Positions 32,875-45,060 of a stretch of 64,000 bases of DNA are shown here, piece after piece. Under the pieces are notes generated by a model, which saw nothing but the letters and a program-made list of their open reading frames with translations, was not told the origin of the DNA and ran no database searches. Both the position numbers and the translations under genes were made by a program. Origin of the DNA: Branchiostoma lanceolatum (Eukaryota > Chordata > Leptocardii > Amphioxiformes > Branchiostomatidae); assembly GCF_035083965.1 (NCBI RefSeq), contig NC_089722.1:43772697-43836696 (forward strand), given 5' to 3'. Numbering within the stretch: the first letter of the stretch is position 1; each line of letters begins with the position of its first letter.

Positions 32875-33766
32875 AATGAAGTTCTGTCAAATTTTATATA
32901 GGCTATCCTGTCAGCTGACTTGAACAGCCATCTAGCCCAACACACCTTGTGAGAAACAGGTGCATCCACAAGTCTCAGCTTTCCAGACATATGACAATGT
33001 GAGTCTTCTGCAGCTCTAAAATCAGCTGTTGTCTGACATCTAGCTTAGCACGCTGATGAGAAACTCTGAATGTGTAGCCAGTGCGGGTACAGGACAAGTC
33101 ATACATACATGTATATGGATCTGATAAAAATGGATGTAAGTACACTACTAGAGAAGGTATCCAACCTTACATACCGTAAATGCAGAAATGTTCACGATGG
33201 TTTTATGTTCACGGTTTTCGCGGCGACCGTTTTACCGCGAACTTAAAACTACCGCGAATATTTTTGTCCAATACTGTAGCAGTGTGTGACTATGGCACTG
33301 TGGCGAAGTAAAAACCACGTGAACTTATGCATGTGGAGCATATGTAAATGTATTAAAGAACACTGCATGTGTTGTACGCAGTGTTTGAGAATTAGTCATT
33401 TCACACTTCTGAGTGCATATTTGCTGTTGTGATGCATTATGGTCTGAGGGCAAAGTGAAATTGTGAACAATTATTTGTCGAGAAGTGTTTGCAACAATCC
33501 CGCTTAGAGGGGCCTTAACCTGTTTAATGTTATGAATAAAATTTTCATGTAACTCCTTTTTTGGCGTACACGGTTATTCTAGCAGTATCCACTAGATATT
33601 CTTACCACACCCTTAGAAATCCTGGCCGAACCCGGTTACTAGTATACTTTTAGAAGAGAATCTCTACAAGTATCATAACTCTGTACGTCTACTTAGTCTG
33701 TGAAGTTCTTTGTCTGCAGCAAAGAATCCAGCTGCAGAGAGGGGCATATTTTGTTAGAAGTACCCA
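32875..33766 (+). other. 3' flank of ZNF-E
   Basis: Contains decayed finger pieces near 32920-33100 and the cluster's common 3' region. AATAAA at 33535-33540 is a plausible polyadenylation signal. Confidence 0.5.
33176..33270. repeat. Palindromic element in the ZNF-E 3' flank
   Basis: AATGTTCACGATGGTTTTATG and ATTCGCGGTAGTTTTAAG (read on the other strand) are imperfect inverted arms around TTCGCGGCGACCG. It resembles a small MITE; ends were not resolved. Confidence 0.6.
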
Positions 33767-33975
33767 CTCGCTCACCTACCCAATAACTCACCCACCCAAT
33801 AACTCACCCAATCACCCGCTCGCATGCTCACCCGACCCCTCACCCACAAACCCACCCAATAACTCAACCGACCTATCACCCACGCACTTGCTCGCTCACC
33901 CAACCAATCACTCACCCACAAACCCACTCGCTCACCCGACCACTTGCTGTCACTCATCCACACCCACTCACCAAT
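33767..33975. repeat. Low-complexity CTCACCCA-type repeat
   Basis: Irregular runs of CTCACCCA, ACCCACC and CAATAACTCA. The open frame on the minus strand is a by-product. Confidence 0.8.
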
Positions 33976-35954
33976 CCATTTTTAGCATTGCACAATTATT
34001 CTTTGTTACGTCAAGTCAATTCCATTTCTTGGTACCCTGATTTAAAACGATACGTGGTGTCTTCTAAAAGTGAAGTTGCAGCTAAGTGTAGATTTTCGCA
34101 TTGCAATTGACCTTGTTATGAATTTTTTAATTCAAGACTTCTGAGAACCAAGCAATTCAATTGACGTGGCCCTCTATGGTGAAAGAAACGACATCTCAGT
34201 CAAAAATTGTTCTCAAATAGCGTATATTTGTCCAAGCACAGAAGTAATCGAAGTGGGAACAACATTGTCAGTGTACAGCGCTCCTAGATACAGACTAATT
34301 ATGGACAGAACAAGCAAAACTTGCAGCACAACTTCAAACACAACAACACAAACTAATCCATACAAATCTAGACCCTATCCACGCCTGTGTACCTCTCACA
34401 CTCAATTCATAGGATTATTTATAGCTAGTGTGCAATGAGTCAATGTACAATCTTACACATTATGGACAAGTGCGCCCCCTTGCAGAAACATGTATCATTG
34501 CAGTGTAGTTCAGAACGACAACAAACCCACCGATTCCACAATTGTTTTGGGCGAGGAAGTCAGTCACTTTTCATTGTACCAACACATATTTCTGCTGCGA
34601 TGAAGAAAATACAAAAACAAACATACAAAAATGGGTGAAGAAAAGCTGATTGGAAAGACAAAAATCAGTGGATATTTTGGTTTGCCAGAGGAAAATTGTG
34701 GAGGTAAAATCTGTGTTTCTGTGGATTTATTTAAAGTCAGTCTCACACAGGCTCTAATTATCTATTCAGCCAAACTGTACAGTACACTCCAGACACCCCC
34801 GTTTTTAAAGTGATCCAATCCAAACAGGCTGTCTTTCACAAAAAACTAGACTTTCCCACTGAGTAAAAGGGGATTGCAGTTTCACTCTTTGAACAAACTT
34901 TCTGTCAGGGTTTTGAAAATGTGCCAGGACACTGGACTGTGCCACTTTGGAAAAGGGTGGGTATGAGGAGCGTGCAGAGACAAGAGAAATGACAAGGCAA
35001 TCTCTCAGTAGCCTATGGTGAGATAAAAATATTTGCACCCCTGTTTTAGAGAAATGGACAAGCCTGCATCCATAGTTGAAACAATGACCAAAGCTTTGGC
35101 CTGGAACATTGGTATGAGACCCTCTCAGAGCTGTCTTACTGTGACCTTGGAAACATTGACCTTGATAACCACTCATCCTGATTCTCCATTCTGTAGAGGC
35201 CATTTTTCTCCATTTGGCAGCCATTTTGGTGACCTTGAACTACAGATATGACATGACCAAATATGATGATTCTGGTAAAAAAAACAACTTTCTTTCAACT
35301 TTTAATTCAATTGCAAATTATGTTGAATTTGATCTTTTACACTTTGACCTCTGCAGAGATCTCCAATATGGCTGCTGAGGGTCACCGGAATAAATCACAC
35401 ATTTTTAGCAAAAAGTTCATACAAAAAACACCCCCGCCTTCAAATCAACTGCTCTAACACAGGCTTTCTCTAAACATTCACAAAGAGTAAAGCGGTAATT
35501 CCCATTCTATCAGGGGGGTGCTTTTCAGAGATTAAGCAATGCCGAAGTCCATACAAGGCAAAAGTTTATTTTTCATGTTTGTATGTTTACTTGTTTACTT
35601 ATTTATGGCTGTAGTGCTGCAAACAGTTGGGGGCTTTCACCTCGCAGACACTCGAGGGGACGAAATAAACTTTTATCAACTTTAGTTCATCAACAATCAC
35701 TACACAAGGCCAGTAACCACTGAAGACTCCACTGGATTAACAACTTGCCACCCCCTAATCTACAAATGGATCATCCTCAGCTACAGCTTGTATCAGCACT
35801 GATGCAGGCTAAACCATTTCAATCTGGGGTAGGGTCAGGGTTGTTTCTTTGGAGGGGGCAGGGGTCGCCGGAGTTCAAAGGTTACTGGCCAAAGCTAGAC
35901 CTAATCTGCTGCCCTGAAGTATCCCATGATTCCCGGGAGGTCTCCCACCAGAGT
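33976..35954 (-). other. Spacer and presumed UNC119 3'UTR
   Basis: Unassigned sequence between ZNF-E and the UNC119 stop. The UNC119 3'UTR should start at 35954. TTTATT at 35565-35570 (AATAAA on the minus strand) is a possible polyadenylation signal. Small open frames at 34166-35457 have no recognisable domain and are not called. Confidence 0.45.
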
Positions 35955-38900
35955 TCACTGCTGCATGATGCCCCCGTTGTAGGCGTAGTCGGCCTTGTTG
36001 TGCATGATGAGGTTGTTGTCCACGAAGTAGAAACTGTCCGATTTTGTCTCGTAGGGGTGGTCGATCATCTCTTGAACTGGAGGGGAAACAATATACAACA
36101 TTACACATGTACAAAAAAACACACACAGTCTGTAGGGGTGGTCGATCATCTCTTGAACTGGAGGGGAAACAATGTACAACATTACACATGTACAAACACA
36201 CACACAGCCTGTAGGGGTGGTCGATCAACTCTTGAACTGGAGGGGAAACAATATACAACATTACACATGTACAAACAAACACACACAGCCTGTAGGGGTG
36301 GTCGATCAACTCTTGAACTGGAGGGGAAACAATATACAACATTACACATGTACAAACAAACACACACAGCCTGTAGGGGTGGTTGATCAACTCTTGAACT
36401 GGAGGGGAAACAATGTACAACATTACACATGTACAAACACACACACACAGCCTGTAGGGGTGGTCGATCAACTCTTGAACTGGAGGGGGTCAGGCAAAAA
36501 TTTAGAATTACATCATGATAAAATTACATCATGATACATGTGCATAAACACACACATGCACACAGACACACACTACCAAACATTTACACATAAACTGTCC
36601 GTTTTGTTTCATACACAGGCACACACATGACATTGTACACATCTACACGGAGACATACACACACACATGCATGCACACACACAGACGCACACGTGCACAC
36701 ACTGAGACACATGTACACACAAACACACACATGCACAAACACACACAGACACATTCATTGTAACACATACAAACACATACACACTCACACACACACATGT
36801 GCTTCACTTACTCTGATCGGGAGCCAGCTCAGGAAACTCGTATATGTGCTCGCACGTGTTCTTGCTGTTGGGGATGCAGAAGCCAAAGTTGAAGTCGAAG
36901 CTCTTGAGAAGTCGCTCCCTGAAGTAGTGGCGCTCGATCATGCGGAACTGGCTCACCGGCTTGTCTCCTACTGTGAACTCCACTCTGCAGGGAACAAGCA
37001 ATGGGAGGAAAGTTTAACCTTTCGCCATTCGGCACCCAGTTCTCTATTGGTTACAGAGTTAGGCAGCAGGGAGAAGGTTAACTTTTAGCACACTGAAGTA
37101 GCCGTTTGGCACCCGATTCCCTATTGGTTACAGAGTTTGGCAGCAGGGAGAAGGTTAACCTTCAGCACACTGAAGTAGCCATTTGGCACCCAGTTCTCTA
37201 TTGGTTACAGAGTTTGGCAGCAGGGAGAGGGTTAACCTTCAGCACACTGAAGTAGCCGTTTGGCACCCGATTCCCTATTGGTTACAGAGTTTGGCAGCAG
37301 GGAGAAGGTTAACCTTCAGCACACTGAAGTAGCCGTTTGGCACCCAATTCTCTATTGGTTACAGAGTTAGGCAGCTAGGAGAGGGTTAACCTTTAGCACT
37401 CTGACGTAGACGCTTGGTACCCAATTCTCTATTGGTTACAGAGTTAGGCAGCTAGGAGAAGGTTAACCTTCAGCACACTGAAGTAGCCGTTTGGCACCCA
37501 ATTCTCTATTGGTTACAGAGTTAGGCAGCTAGGAGAGGGTTAACCTTTAGCACTCTGACGTAGACGCTTGGTACCCAATTCTCTATTGGTTACAGAGTTT
37601 GGCAGCAGGGAGAGGGTTAACCTTCAGCACACTGAAGAAGACGCTTGGTACCCAATTCTCTATTGGTTACAGAGTTAGGCAGCTAGGAGAGGGTTAACCT
37701 TCAGCACACTGAAGTAGCCGTTTGGCACCCGATTCTCTATTGGTTACAGAGTTAGGCAGCTAGGAGAGGGTTAACCTTTAGCACTCTGACGTAGACGCTT
37801 GGTACCCAATTCTCTATTGGTTACAGAGTTTGGCAGCAGGGAGAGGGTTAACCTTCAGCACACTGAAGAAGACGCTTGGTACCCAGTTCTCTATTGGTTA
37901 CGGAATTAGGCAGCAGGGAGAAGGTTAAAACAGCTGTCTTACATCTGCTGGTACTGGTGTATGACCAAAAAGTTCTTCATTCCCCATTTAAACAACCACA
38001 TTCTTTTTTTTCTTTAAGAGCTACTGTTTTGATGACAGTATGGCGTATATCATCTACTTTAGGGCAATTCTGTTCAGTTCTGACCTTGAGGAACTGTGGC
38101 GTGACACCAGAGAAACTGTGGTGTGAGGCTTAAGATGCTCCAACTGTTCTGAGCTTGAGAAACTGTGGTGTGAGACCAGTATTTATGTTGCTCCTACTGT
38201 TCTGAGCTTGAGAAACTGTGGTGTGAGACCAGTATTTATGTTGCTCCTACTGTTCTGAGCTTGAGAAACTGTGGTGTGAGACCAGTATTTATGTTGCTCC
38301 TACTGTTCTGAGCTTGAGGAACTGTGGTGTAAGACCAGAGACACTGTGGTGTGAGACCAGGAGGTACTTACGTTGCTCCGACTGTTCTGGGCTTGAGGAA
38401 CCGTGGTGTGAGACCAGAGAAACTGTGGTGTGAGACCAGGAGGTACTTACGTTGCTCCGACTGTTCTGAGCTTGAGGAACTGTGGTTTGAGACCAGAGAA
38501 ACTGTGGTGTGAGACCAGGAGGTACTTACGTTGCTCCGACTGTTCTGAGCTTGAGGAACTGTGGTGTGAGACCAGAGGAACTGTGGTGTGAGACCAGGAG
38601 GTACTTACGTTGCTCCGACTGTTCTGAGCTTGAGGAACTGTGGTGTGAGACCAGGAGGTACTTACGTCGCTCCGACTGTTCTGAGCTTGAGGAACTGTGG
38701 TGTGAGACCAGGAGGTACTTACGTTGCTCCGACTGTTCTGAGCTTGAGGAACTGTGGTGTGAACTGGTATCTGACGAAGCGGCCGGCGTTGGGGTCAATG
38801 TCATCAGCCTCCGCGTCCTGGTCATCGTCTTCTGTGGAAAACATTTGTTTATTTATTTATTTCGATTTACCACATTTGTGGAAGGATTGACATAACAGGT

Positions 38901-41900
38901 GACTATCAGCTTTTCAAGATGTCATGCCAGACCGGACTGTAAGATTTGGACCATTGCACACCCCTACTCTTTTTCGAAAGGTGTGGTGGGTTCTTTAACG
39001 TGCGCGGGGTGTGGCTCTCCCCAAACACGGGACCTCCATTTAGCGTCCTATCCGAGGGACGTCCCTAACCCTAGATGAGCTAGGTACTCATTTACACCTG
39101 AGTGAAGTGAGGAAAGTCGTGTTAAGTGCCTTTCCCATTTGTTTCCTCTTATTGTTGAAATTCACCACAAACATGTGAAAGGGGTGGGAGAACAAGTGAA
39201 TCACCTTTTCTGGCTTTCATCCCAGAAACAACTGTTACATCATTAAACAACAACACAATCAAACTTATTGCACTGTTCTTAATTTGTGATCAGCAAACTA
39301 CCGTGGCCATGATGCCAGGCAGAGATTGTATGCTTTAAAGGCAACCAAAGCAATATTAGGGCCCAAAAAATAAAAATTAAAAAAATGCTGAAATCTTTAC
39401 GGTAGTGACATTTGCTAACATTGTTTAGCACATTTGTGTTCTAACTTCATACTTTCACGAGCCTACAAAAACTCCGGCCACAATTTTCAGTGAGCTCTCA
39501 CATCACAACAATGTCATAATTTTGCATGATGGACGTTGCTATACATTGTCATAATGTTGTTTGAACTAATCATGTATAGAAATGACTAAATAAATTGACT
39601 TTCAAAATCTGATTTTCGGGCCCTAATATTGCGTGGGTTACCTTTATTTTAAGGTTGATATTCCAGACCCAAGGTACAAAGTAAAACAACTACAGAGAAA
39701 TTACACAGACCATGGGAATTGTTAAGTACAAAAATGTACTGACCTGAAGGAGGGGGTTTTGCTATCTCAAACAGAACCGTTCCAGAGTCCATGTCTCTGA
39801 TCTTGAACCTGGTGAAGTCGATCTGGAACACGTTCGCTTCGGGCTCACACAGGTAGTCTGGAACAACAGGTAAGCACAGGTAAACAACAGGTAAACATCA
39901 GGTAAACATAGAACAAGTGAACAACATGTAAACACAGGTGAACAACAGATAAACACAGGAAAACAGGTGAACAAATAAAGGTAAACACCAGGTAAAGAAC
40001 CTGTCATCACCATCACCATCCTCTATTCTTACAGAGAAGGAGCATTTGTTTCCCAGAACAGGTTTATTGGTAAACACAGGTAAACAACAGGTAAACACAG
40101 GTAAACAGTATTTGTACCAAAGGCAGGTTAGCATTTCATGTTCCAGGGTACAACTGGATAGGTCAGTGAACTCTTGCATTTTTCACACCACTGTCCTTGT
40201 GTAGAAAAGCTGTCTGGCTATGAGTATGATTATAACATCGTGCATCAAAGCAAAGCCAAGCCAAGTAAAGCATAGGTTGATTAACTGCGTTGGTGCCAAA
40301 TGATGTATACTTCCCTGTATGAAACGTATTCTAATTAGAGGGACACAAGAATCTGTAGTTCAAATCCTTTTTTTAAACATGGGAACAAATTGAATAAAAT
40401 ATTTTTTTATTCGTTTGACCATGAAACCATGGAACATTTTTTATTATTTGTCCGTGAAACATCACTACAATGGTTCCTATCAAACAGTCTTTATTCCTTG
40501 ACCGGGAAAGATCACAACCATATCATATGCAATGTTCACAACAACTATCTTTTTGTTAATCCTTAATTCACCATAAAACATCAGAAAAAATATTTCTATC
40601 AAACATTTTGATTATTTGACCATGAAACATCACAACAATAGTTCCCATGAAACACATGTTTTCTTATTGGGCTGTGAAAGATCAGAATAATAATTCCTAT
40701 CAACTATTTCTTTATCATTGATTTGACCATGCAACATCCCAACAATAGTTCCCACTAAACAAACATGTTTTCACCATTTGGTCGTGAATCATCAGAATAA
40801 TTGTCCCATGAAATTATATTTTTTTCAAATATCACAACAATGTTCCAATCAAACATTAATTTTTTCTTTTGTCCATGAGACTATGAGAACAATTGTTTGC
40901 ATCAAATATTTTTTGTTCCTTTGACCATAAAACATAATAACAACTGTTGCAATCAAACACGACATTTTTCTCTTTTGTCTATGAGAACAAGTTTTTCCAT
41001 CAGGTATTTTTTTATTACTTTGAGTTTGACCTTGACATCAGAAGAACACTCCCCTCCCAGCTGCAAACTGTACGCTGAATTAGGCCAATCGTGCATCAGG
41101 AGGATTCAATCAACCTCCGTTAGCCATGTGTTGGCCGCTACCATGACAACAGCACGGCCACATTGACAGACGAACGGCTTCGCTGACGAGCTGTCTTGTG
41201 TAATTATCTGTTAACGAGCCATCATGGCTGGGACGAACCGATAAATGTTTATGAGAGATGTTGATGAATTGTGAAGTGTTCGATATCTAAAAGACTCAAC
41301 AAAATTGAGATGCTGGAATCTCTAAATTAGCAGCACATAGGTGCCATTAGATGATCCATCTTAAATGTCTACCTGGTTCTGTACTGTGGAGCCGGTACGA
41401 TCAACCTTCAGTTTCACCTCCTAAAGGGACTGATCACGACACTCAATGCTGAGAATCTGGAAAGACACCTGGCAGTCTGCCATCAAGCCATGGCCTGAAC
41501 ATCTATGCGCAAGCACGTTTAACCCTCGCGAGACTGAGAACAACAGACGATAAACCTGATAGTTCAAGTGAGTGTTCTTCTTCCGACAGAAACCCCGCCT
41601 GCACCCTGTACAGTTAGTGAACCTCCCCCTGTGGAAGACAGGCCTGCGCTAATGATCAGTGTCTGAGGACCAGATGTTGTCCTGGCGATTAAACAGTTAC
41701 CATGGTAACCAAAACAACACTCCCCAGGAGGACCCATGTAGGGTATTGGAGTGACATCAAGCGATGGCCGGGCCTTGCTGATTTAATTCTGCGGTTCTCG
41801 GACATTGCAAAGTACAAATTCAGCACAAGGTGAAAACAGAGCGCTGGTACATGTAGGTAAACTTTAGCAAGTGGTTTTTACTTTGTAAGTACAAATGTGC

Positions 41901-44821
41901 TGTTAGGTCTAATGTAAAGAATTAGTAAAAACCCCGGTAACGCTTAAAATCGACAAATTTTAGGTCATGTTTTGGGCAATATTTTTTCTAAATATTAACC
42001 GATTTTCAAAAAAAAAAATTCTTGCATTCCTTCTTGCACCAGCTGTTGGTGAATCAAGGTCTGAAACAGTCATATGTTATGTAGACTTTGCTATCCACTG
42101 GTAACATGTTGGGAAAAAAAGGGGTACACCTGAATGCGAAATAGCCGCGAATCCAGGGCTGTCTCCGGGACCAGTGAGTCCCTACGTAGATGTCCCAGGA
42201 TGGAAATTTGCTTGTTGGGACAGAAAAAAATCTAACCATATCGATCTAAAAAAATCTGAACTTCATGACTTGAAATTGATTAAAATTTATTTTTTTAAAG
42301 CTAAAAATGACATATTTAACCATTTTTGGTGGGGAAAAAACATCGGCTCCCAAACAATGAGGGGTACAGAAAAATGCAAAGCTACTAGAGGCTGCCCCGC
42401 TTGACTATGGTACAGACTTGGTTTTATTTTCATGCAGATTTCTGTGTTAAATCTGAAAACCAACAAATTGAATTGGTGTTGCCCTATCTGTGATCCGCCT
42501 ACACTGATCAGATCTGATTTGTTGGAGGGGACCACGAAATGGAAGTTGATTGTGGTTTTACCCTGAACCTTCGAAGGCTTACTCAGTAACTGACTGCTGC
42601 ATGTAACTCTATAACTTAGTACTGTATAAGGAACTGACACTCAGGAAATTGATGGCTGTACATGTACATGTTTATGGATGTAAGAAAAGCAAGTTGCAAC
42701 TCTAATGGTCGTCTAGATTTGGAAATCTGGCTTCAGAGTTTCCTTTTAAATTTGAAGCAAGGTTATAAAAAGCAGGCTTGAATCCCAATCAAAATTATAC
42801 ATGGCCCTGTTGCAATTTCAATAAAGAAAGAAAGAAAACAGTTCAGCAAATTGCAGGTTACAGTTGGTATTTTGAGCCCTGTATTATTAAATATTACAAT
42901 ACATTTCAATCTCTTTTCAGTATCCCCCGATTTAATTTGGATAGGCCGATTGCAGTTTTCCATCCCTTATATGGTCGTTTTCTCACTTATTATCTACCTA
43001 CTTGTAGCTATAAAAAGGGGTGCTTGTTTTGGACATTATAATCATACAGGAAATAAGAGTTAAGAGGCAAAAACTGGTCTTTATATAGATGACTGTATAG
43101 GAGCTATTTTCGTGATCATTAAAAAACCTGAGTGACAATATGTTTGAAATAACATCCTCTGCGCTATTTCTAAATCTCACAATGTTATTGTACGATACTA
43201 TGACATTTTCCTTACCTAATATGGCTTTGATAAAAGGAACATTGTGTCCAAACTGTCTAAAAGGCAGCCAAACATAAACACAGTCAGGTGTGGATGAAGA
43301 TGTCATGTGGACAATTTCATACTAATCTGCTTAATTGTCATGGAAACGGTGGATTAACTCAGACAACAATAGGAACACAAAGGGGCAGATCTGGTCTGGG
43401 AAGACTTAGTAATACATGTTGTCTTCATGAATAGATTCATCAGGCTGGTAAATTGATCAGCAAGGATCTGCAATAATAATAACACAGACTATAAGACATT
43501 TACTTGTTTCTAAGAAGGATCCAGAGACTGAGAGAGACATGTCAAACCTGATTTGTGACCTATTTCTGAAGATAATTGGAAATCTCTTGATCTGAGTGGT
43601 CTACTCAGAAAAATATAAATAGTAAGTATAGAATCTGATTAACATGTAGTTCCTGACACTTTCATTCTATGAATAGCTTGATCTGGTTGGTAAGTAATTT
43701 GGGAGGTGAAGTTAATGTAACCAAAGTTACACTTCGGCACCTTGTATTGAAACCTGCCTTCTTCAGTGCGAATGAAGAATGTCATCTCAAAATAGGCTAC
43801 AAAATTGGCACAATCAAGGAGGTTAAAATAATAAAATTCTAACCTCCTTGGCACAATGCAGTGGAGAGAAGCAGGTTCACTATAACCTGGTGAAGGGAAC
43901 TGACAAGTTTCTGAAACATTGGCAGGTAGATAATTTTTGGTTGTCATGCATGAAAATAACTTTACCTTTCAGCTTTCTTGAATATACGACTATAGCAAGA
44001 TTCTGGTTTTCCACACAAACCTGTTTTTATCTTGACTTCTTGCTTTCAATCTGCACTTTAACTTGTCCCAGAACCAAGAAAATAAATTGGGGCGGGTTTC
44101 GTGGTCTTATGCAAAATTCCTGTAGAACTAGAAGGGGCAACGTCCTAGAGGCCATGCACCCATCATGACTTGTCATTTTCATTAAGAACCAATCAAGTGT
44201 GTCAAACTAATAAAGGAGGATTACGTTTTACCTTAAGTCTCAAGCAACTACATCAGTGGATCACAGACTGTTAATTTTTTCTTTAAATTACAAAGTTTTT
44301 AACGTATCTAGAGTGATATCTGATATAACGTTATAGAAACCGATTCTGACACCTGTTTACCCAAGTTGTCTTATTCCGTACCGGTAGCTACGCAGAAATT
44401 ACGTTTCTACCAAACAGAAACTAACTTGTTTCGGCCTTCTGTTCAGGAAATCAGCTCGCCTTGGAGTTCATGGTCAAGACGGCGGGAAACTTTCACTCTT
44501 TTTTCTCCCCCAAGTGAGATAAGACACACCTGTTAGTGTAACACTTGCTACAACATTCCTTATTCACAGTCTACCATGGCAGCCGGCAAACAGATCTGTC
44601 TGTACGCCACTCACAAACCGGTAACTACGCGCGCTAAGGAGCGGGAAAACGGCCTTACTTTCTGTGACTTTGGGGAGTTTGAGGACGTCATCCGGCGAGA
44701 TGTTCTCCTTCTGTAGAAGTTCCTCTTCTGTGATGTAGTTTTGGTTCTTCTCTGTTTTCTTCTCTTTGGCCAGTCGGCTGATCAGCCCTCCCCCTTTCTT
44801 TTTCTCTCTCGGCGCGCTCAT
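35955..44821 (-). CDS. UNC119: UNC119: lipid-binding chaperone of myristoylated proteins, 5 exons, 226 aa
   Basis: Coding exons on the minus strand: 44821-44659, 39857-39744, 38831-38723, 36984-36812, 36076-35955 (681 nt including the stop), all with AG/GT borders and consistent phase. UNC119 binds the acylated N-terminus of myristoylated cargo (transducin alpha, Src-family kinases, ciliary proteins) in a PDE6-delta-like beta sandwich. Seen here: a basic head [16 protein letters not shown], the family core [80 protein letters not shown] and [15 protein letters not shown]. Length is near the vertebrate 240 aa; the head is shorter. Exon 3's donor and exon 5's acceptor lie in tandem arrays (separate entries). 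The donors chosen are those contiguous with exon 3, and the exon 5 acceptor chosen is the one contiguous with the final exon. Confidence 0.96.
36048..36490 (-). repeat. Array duplicating the UNC119 exon 5 acceptor and exon start (6 copies, about 81 bp)
   Basis: On the minus strand each unit holds CATTACAC-side intron, a TTTCCCCTCCAG acceptor and the exon start TTCAAGAG(A/T)TGATCGACC up to CCCTAC. Acceptor-adjacent first exon bases fall at 36479, 36398, 36317, 36236, 36157 and 36076; spacing is 81 bp except one 79. The five upstream copies lack the rest of the exon and pass from CCCTACAG straight into the next intron piece (TGTGTGTTTGTACATG). Confidence 0.93.
36520..36800. repeat. CA-rich microsatellite in UNC119 intron 4
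   Basis: Imperfect ACACAC / CACATGC repeats running to within about 10 bp of the exon 4 donor (36811). Confidence 0.85.
37017..37930. repeat. 77-bp minisatellite in UNC119 intron 3, about 12 copies
   Basis: Unit holds TCTCTATTGGTTACAGAGTT, GGTTAACCTT and CACTGAAGTAGCCGTTTGGC; spacing 76-78 bp. It starts about 30 bp from the exon 4 acceptor. Each unit has an ATTGG (CCAAT box) in a near-palindrome and a GTTAAC. Confidence 0.92.
38100..38723 (-). repeat. Array duplicating the UNC119 exon 3 end and its splice donor (about 11 units)
   Basis: On the minus strand units read CACCACAG, TTCCTCAAGCTCAGAACAGT, CGGAGCAAC and GTAAGTACC: the last 29 nt of exon 3 and its donor. Six donors GTAAGT have their first base at 38722, 38665, 38608, 38529, 38450 and 38371, spaced 57 or 79 bp. 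The 79-bp units carry an extra 22 bp (CAGTTTCTCTGGTCT side). Further units down to about 38100 are decayed and have lost GTAAGT. CACCACAG before each 29-nt block looks like an acceptor, so each unit resembles a tiny exon. Confidence 0.92.
38945..39140 (-). repeat. Interspersed repeat, copy 2, in UNC119 intron 2
   Basis: Reverse complement of the repeat at 18385-18560 (CCTACTCTTTTTCGAAAGG, CTATCCGAGGGACGTCCC, TCATTTACACCTGAGTGAAG). Confidence 0.7.
39863..40110. repeat. GTAAACA-rich repeat abutting UNC119 exon 2
   Basis: Irregular repeats of AGGTAAACACAGGTAAACA and variants, about 15 GTAAACA/GTGAACA cores. It starts about 10 bp from the exon 2 acceptor, so the repeat supplies part of the pyrimidine tract on the minus strand. 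GTAAACA is also the forkhead-factor core. Confidence 0.85.
40380..41040. repeat. Diverged AT-rich tandem repeat in UNC119 intron 1
   Basis: About ten degenerate units of 60-75 bp with recurring GACCATGAAACAT, CACAACAATGGTTCC and ATCAAACATTTTTTATT. Confidence 0.65.
41041..44658. other. Rest of UNC119 intron 1
   Basis: No gene. 42160-42420 (CTGTCTCCGGGACC...GGCTGCCCCG) resembles 57230-57435 and may be a decayed inverted-repeat element. 43817-43853 is a small palindrome (AAGGAGGTTA...TAACCTCCTT) whose AAGGAGGTT motif recurs near 46663, 52145 and 52243. Confidence 0.45.
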
Positions 44822-44929
44822 ATTGCCTTGTAACAGTCACTACAGTCCAAGCTCTACCTCCCCCGAGTCGCAACAGTCGCTAACACCAGATCTTGCGTCT
44901 AGAACCAACCGAAAGGCGCTGCGAACAGA

Positions 44930-45060
44930 CAATTTTGTTCCGACTTTCTCCCAGAAATGTGAAATGTTGTCGCACAGACACCAACAAGATGGACGCCGTC
45001 CGCGCACGGCCCGACGGGAAAATACGTCATTTCCGGTTGGCCGCGGGGAATATGAAAAAA
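44930..45060 (-). promoter_or_regulatory. Candidate UNC119 promoter
   Basis: GC-rich block just upstream of the UNC119 ATG. On the minus strand CCGGAAATGACGTAT (45026-45040) joins an ETS site to a CRE-like TGACGTA. AAGATGGACGCC (plus strand, about 44987) resembles YY1. Together these look like a TATA-less housekeeping promoter. The transcription start is not defined. Confidence 0.5.

Noticed and set aside
34166-35457. Small open frames between ZNF-E and UNC119
   Set aside because: 60-139 codons, overlapping on both strands, no domain; compatible with UNC119 3'UTR and spacer.
42160-42420. Gene for the 117-codon minus frame at 42287-42640
   Set aside because: No domain; the region resembles 57230-57435 and is better read as a decayed repeat.
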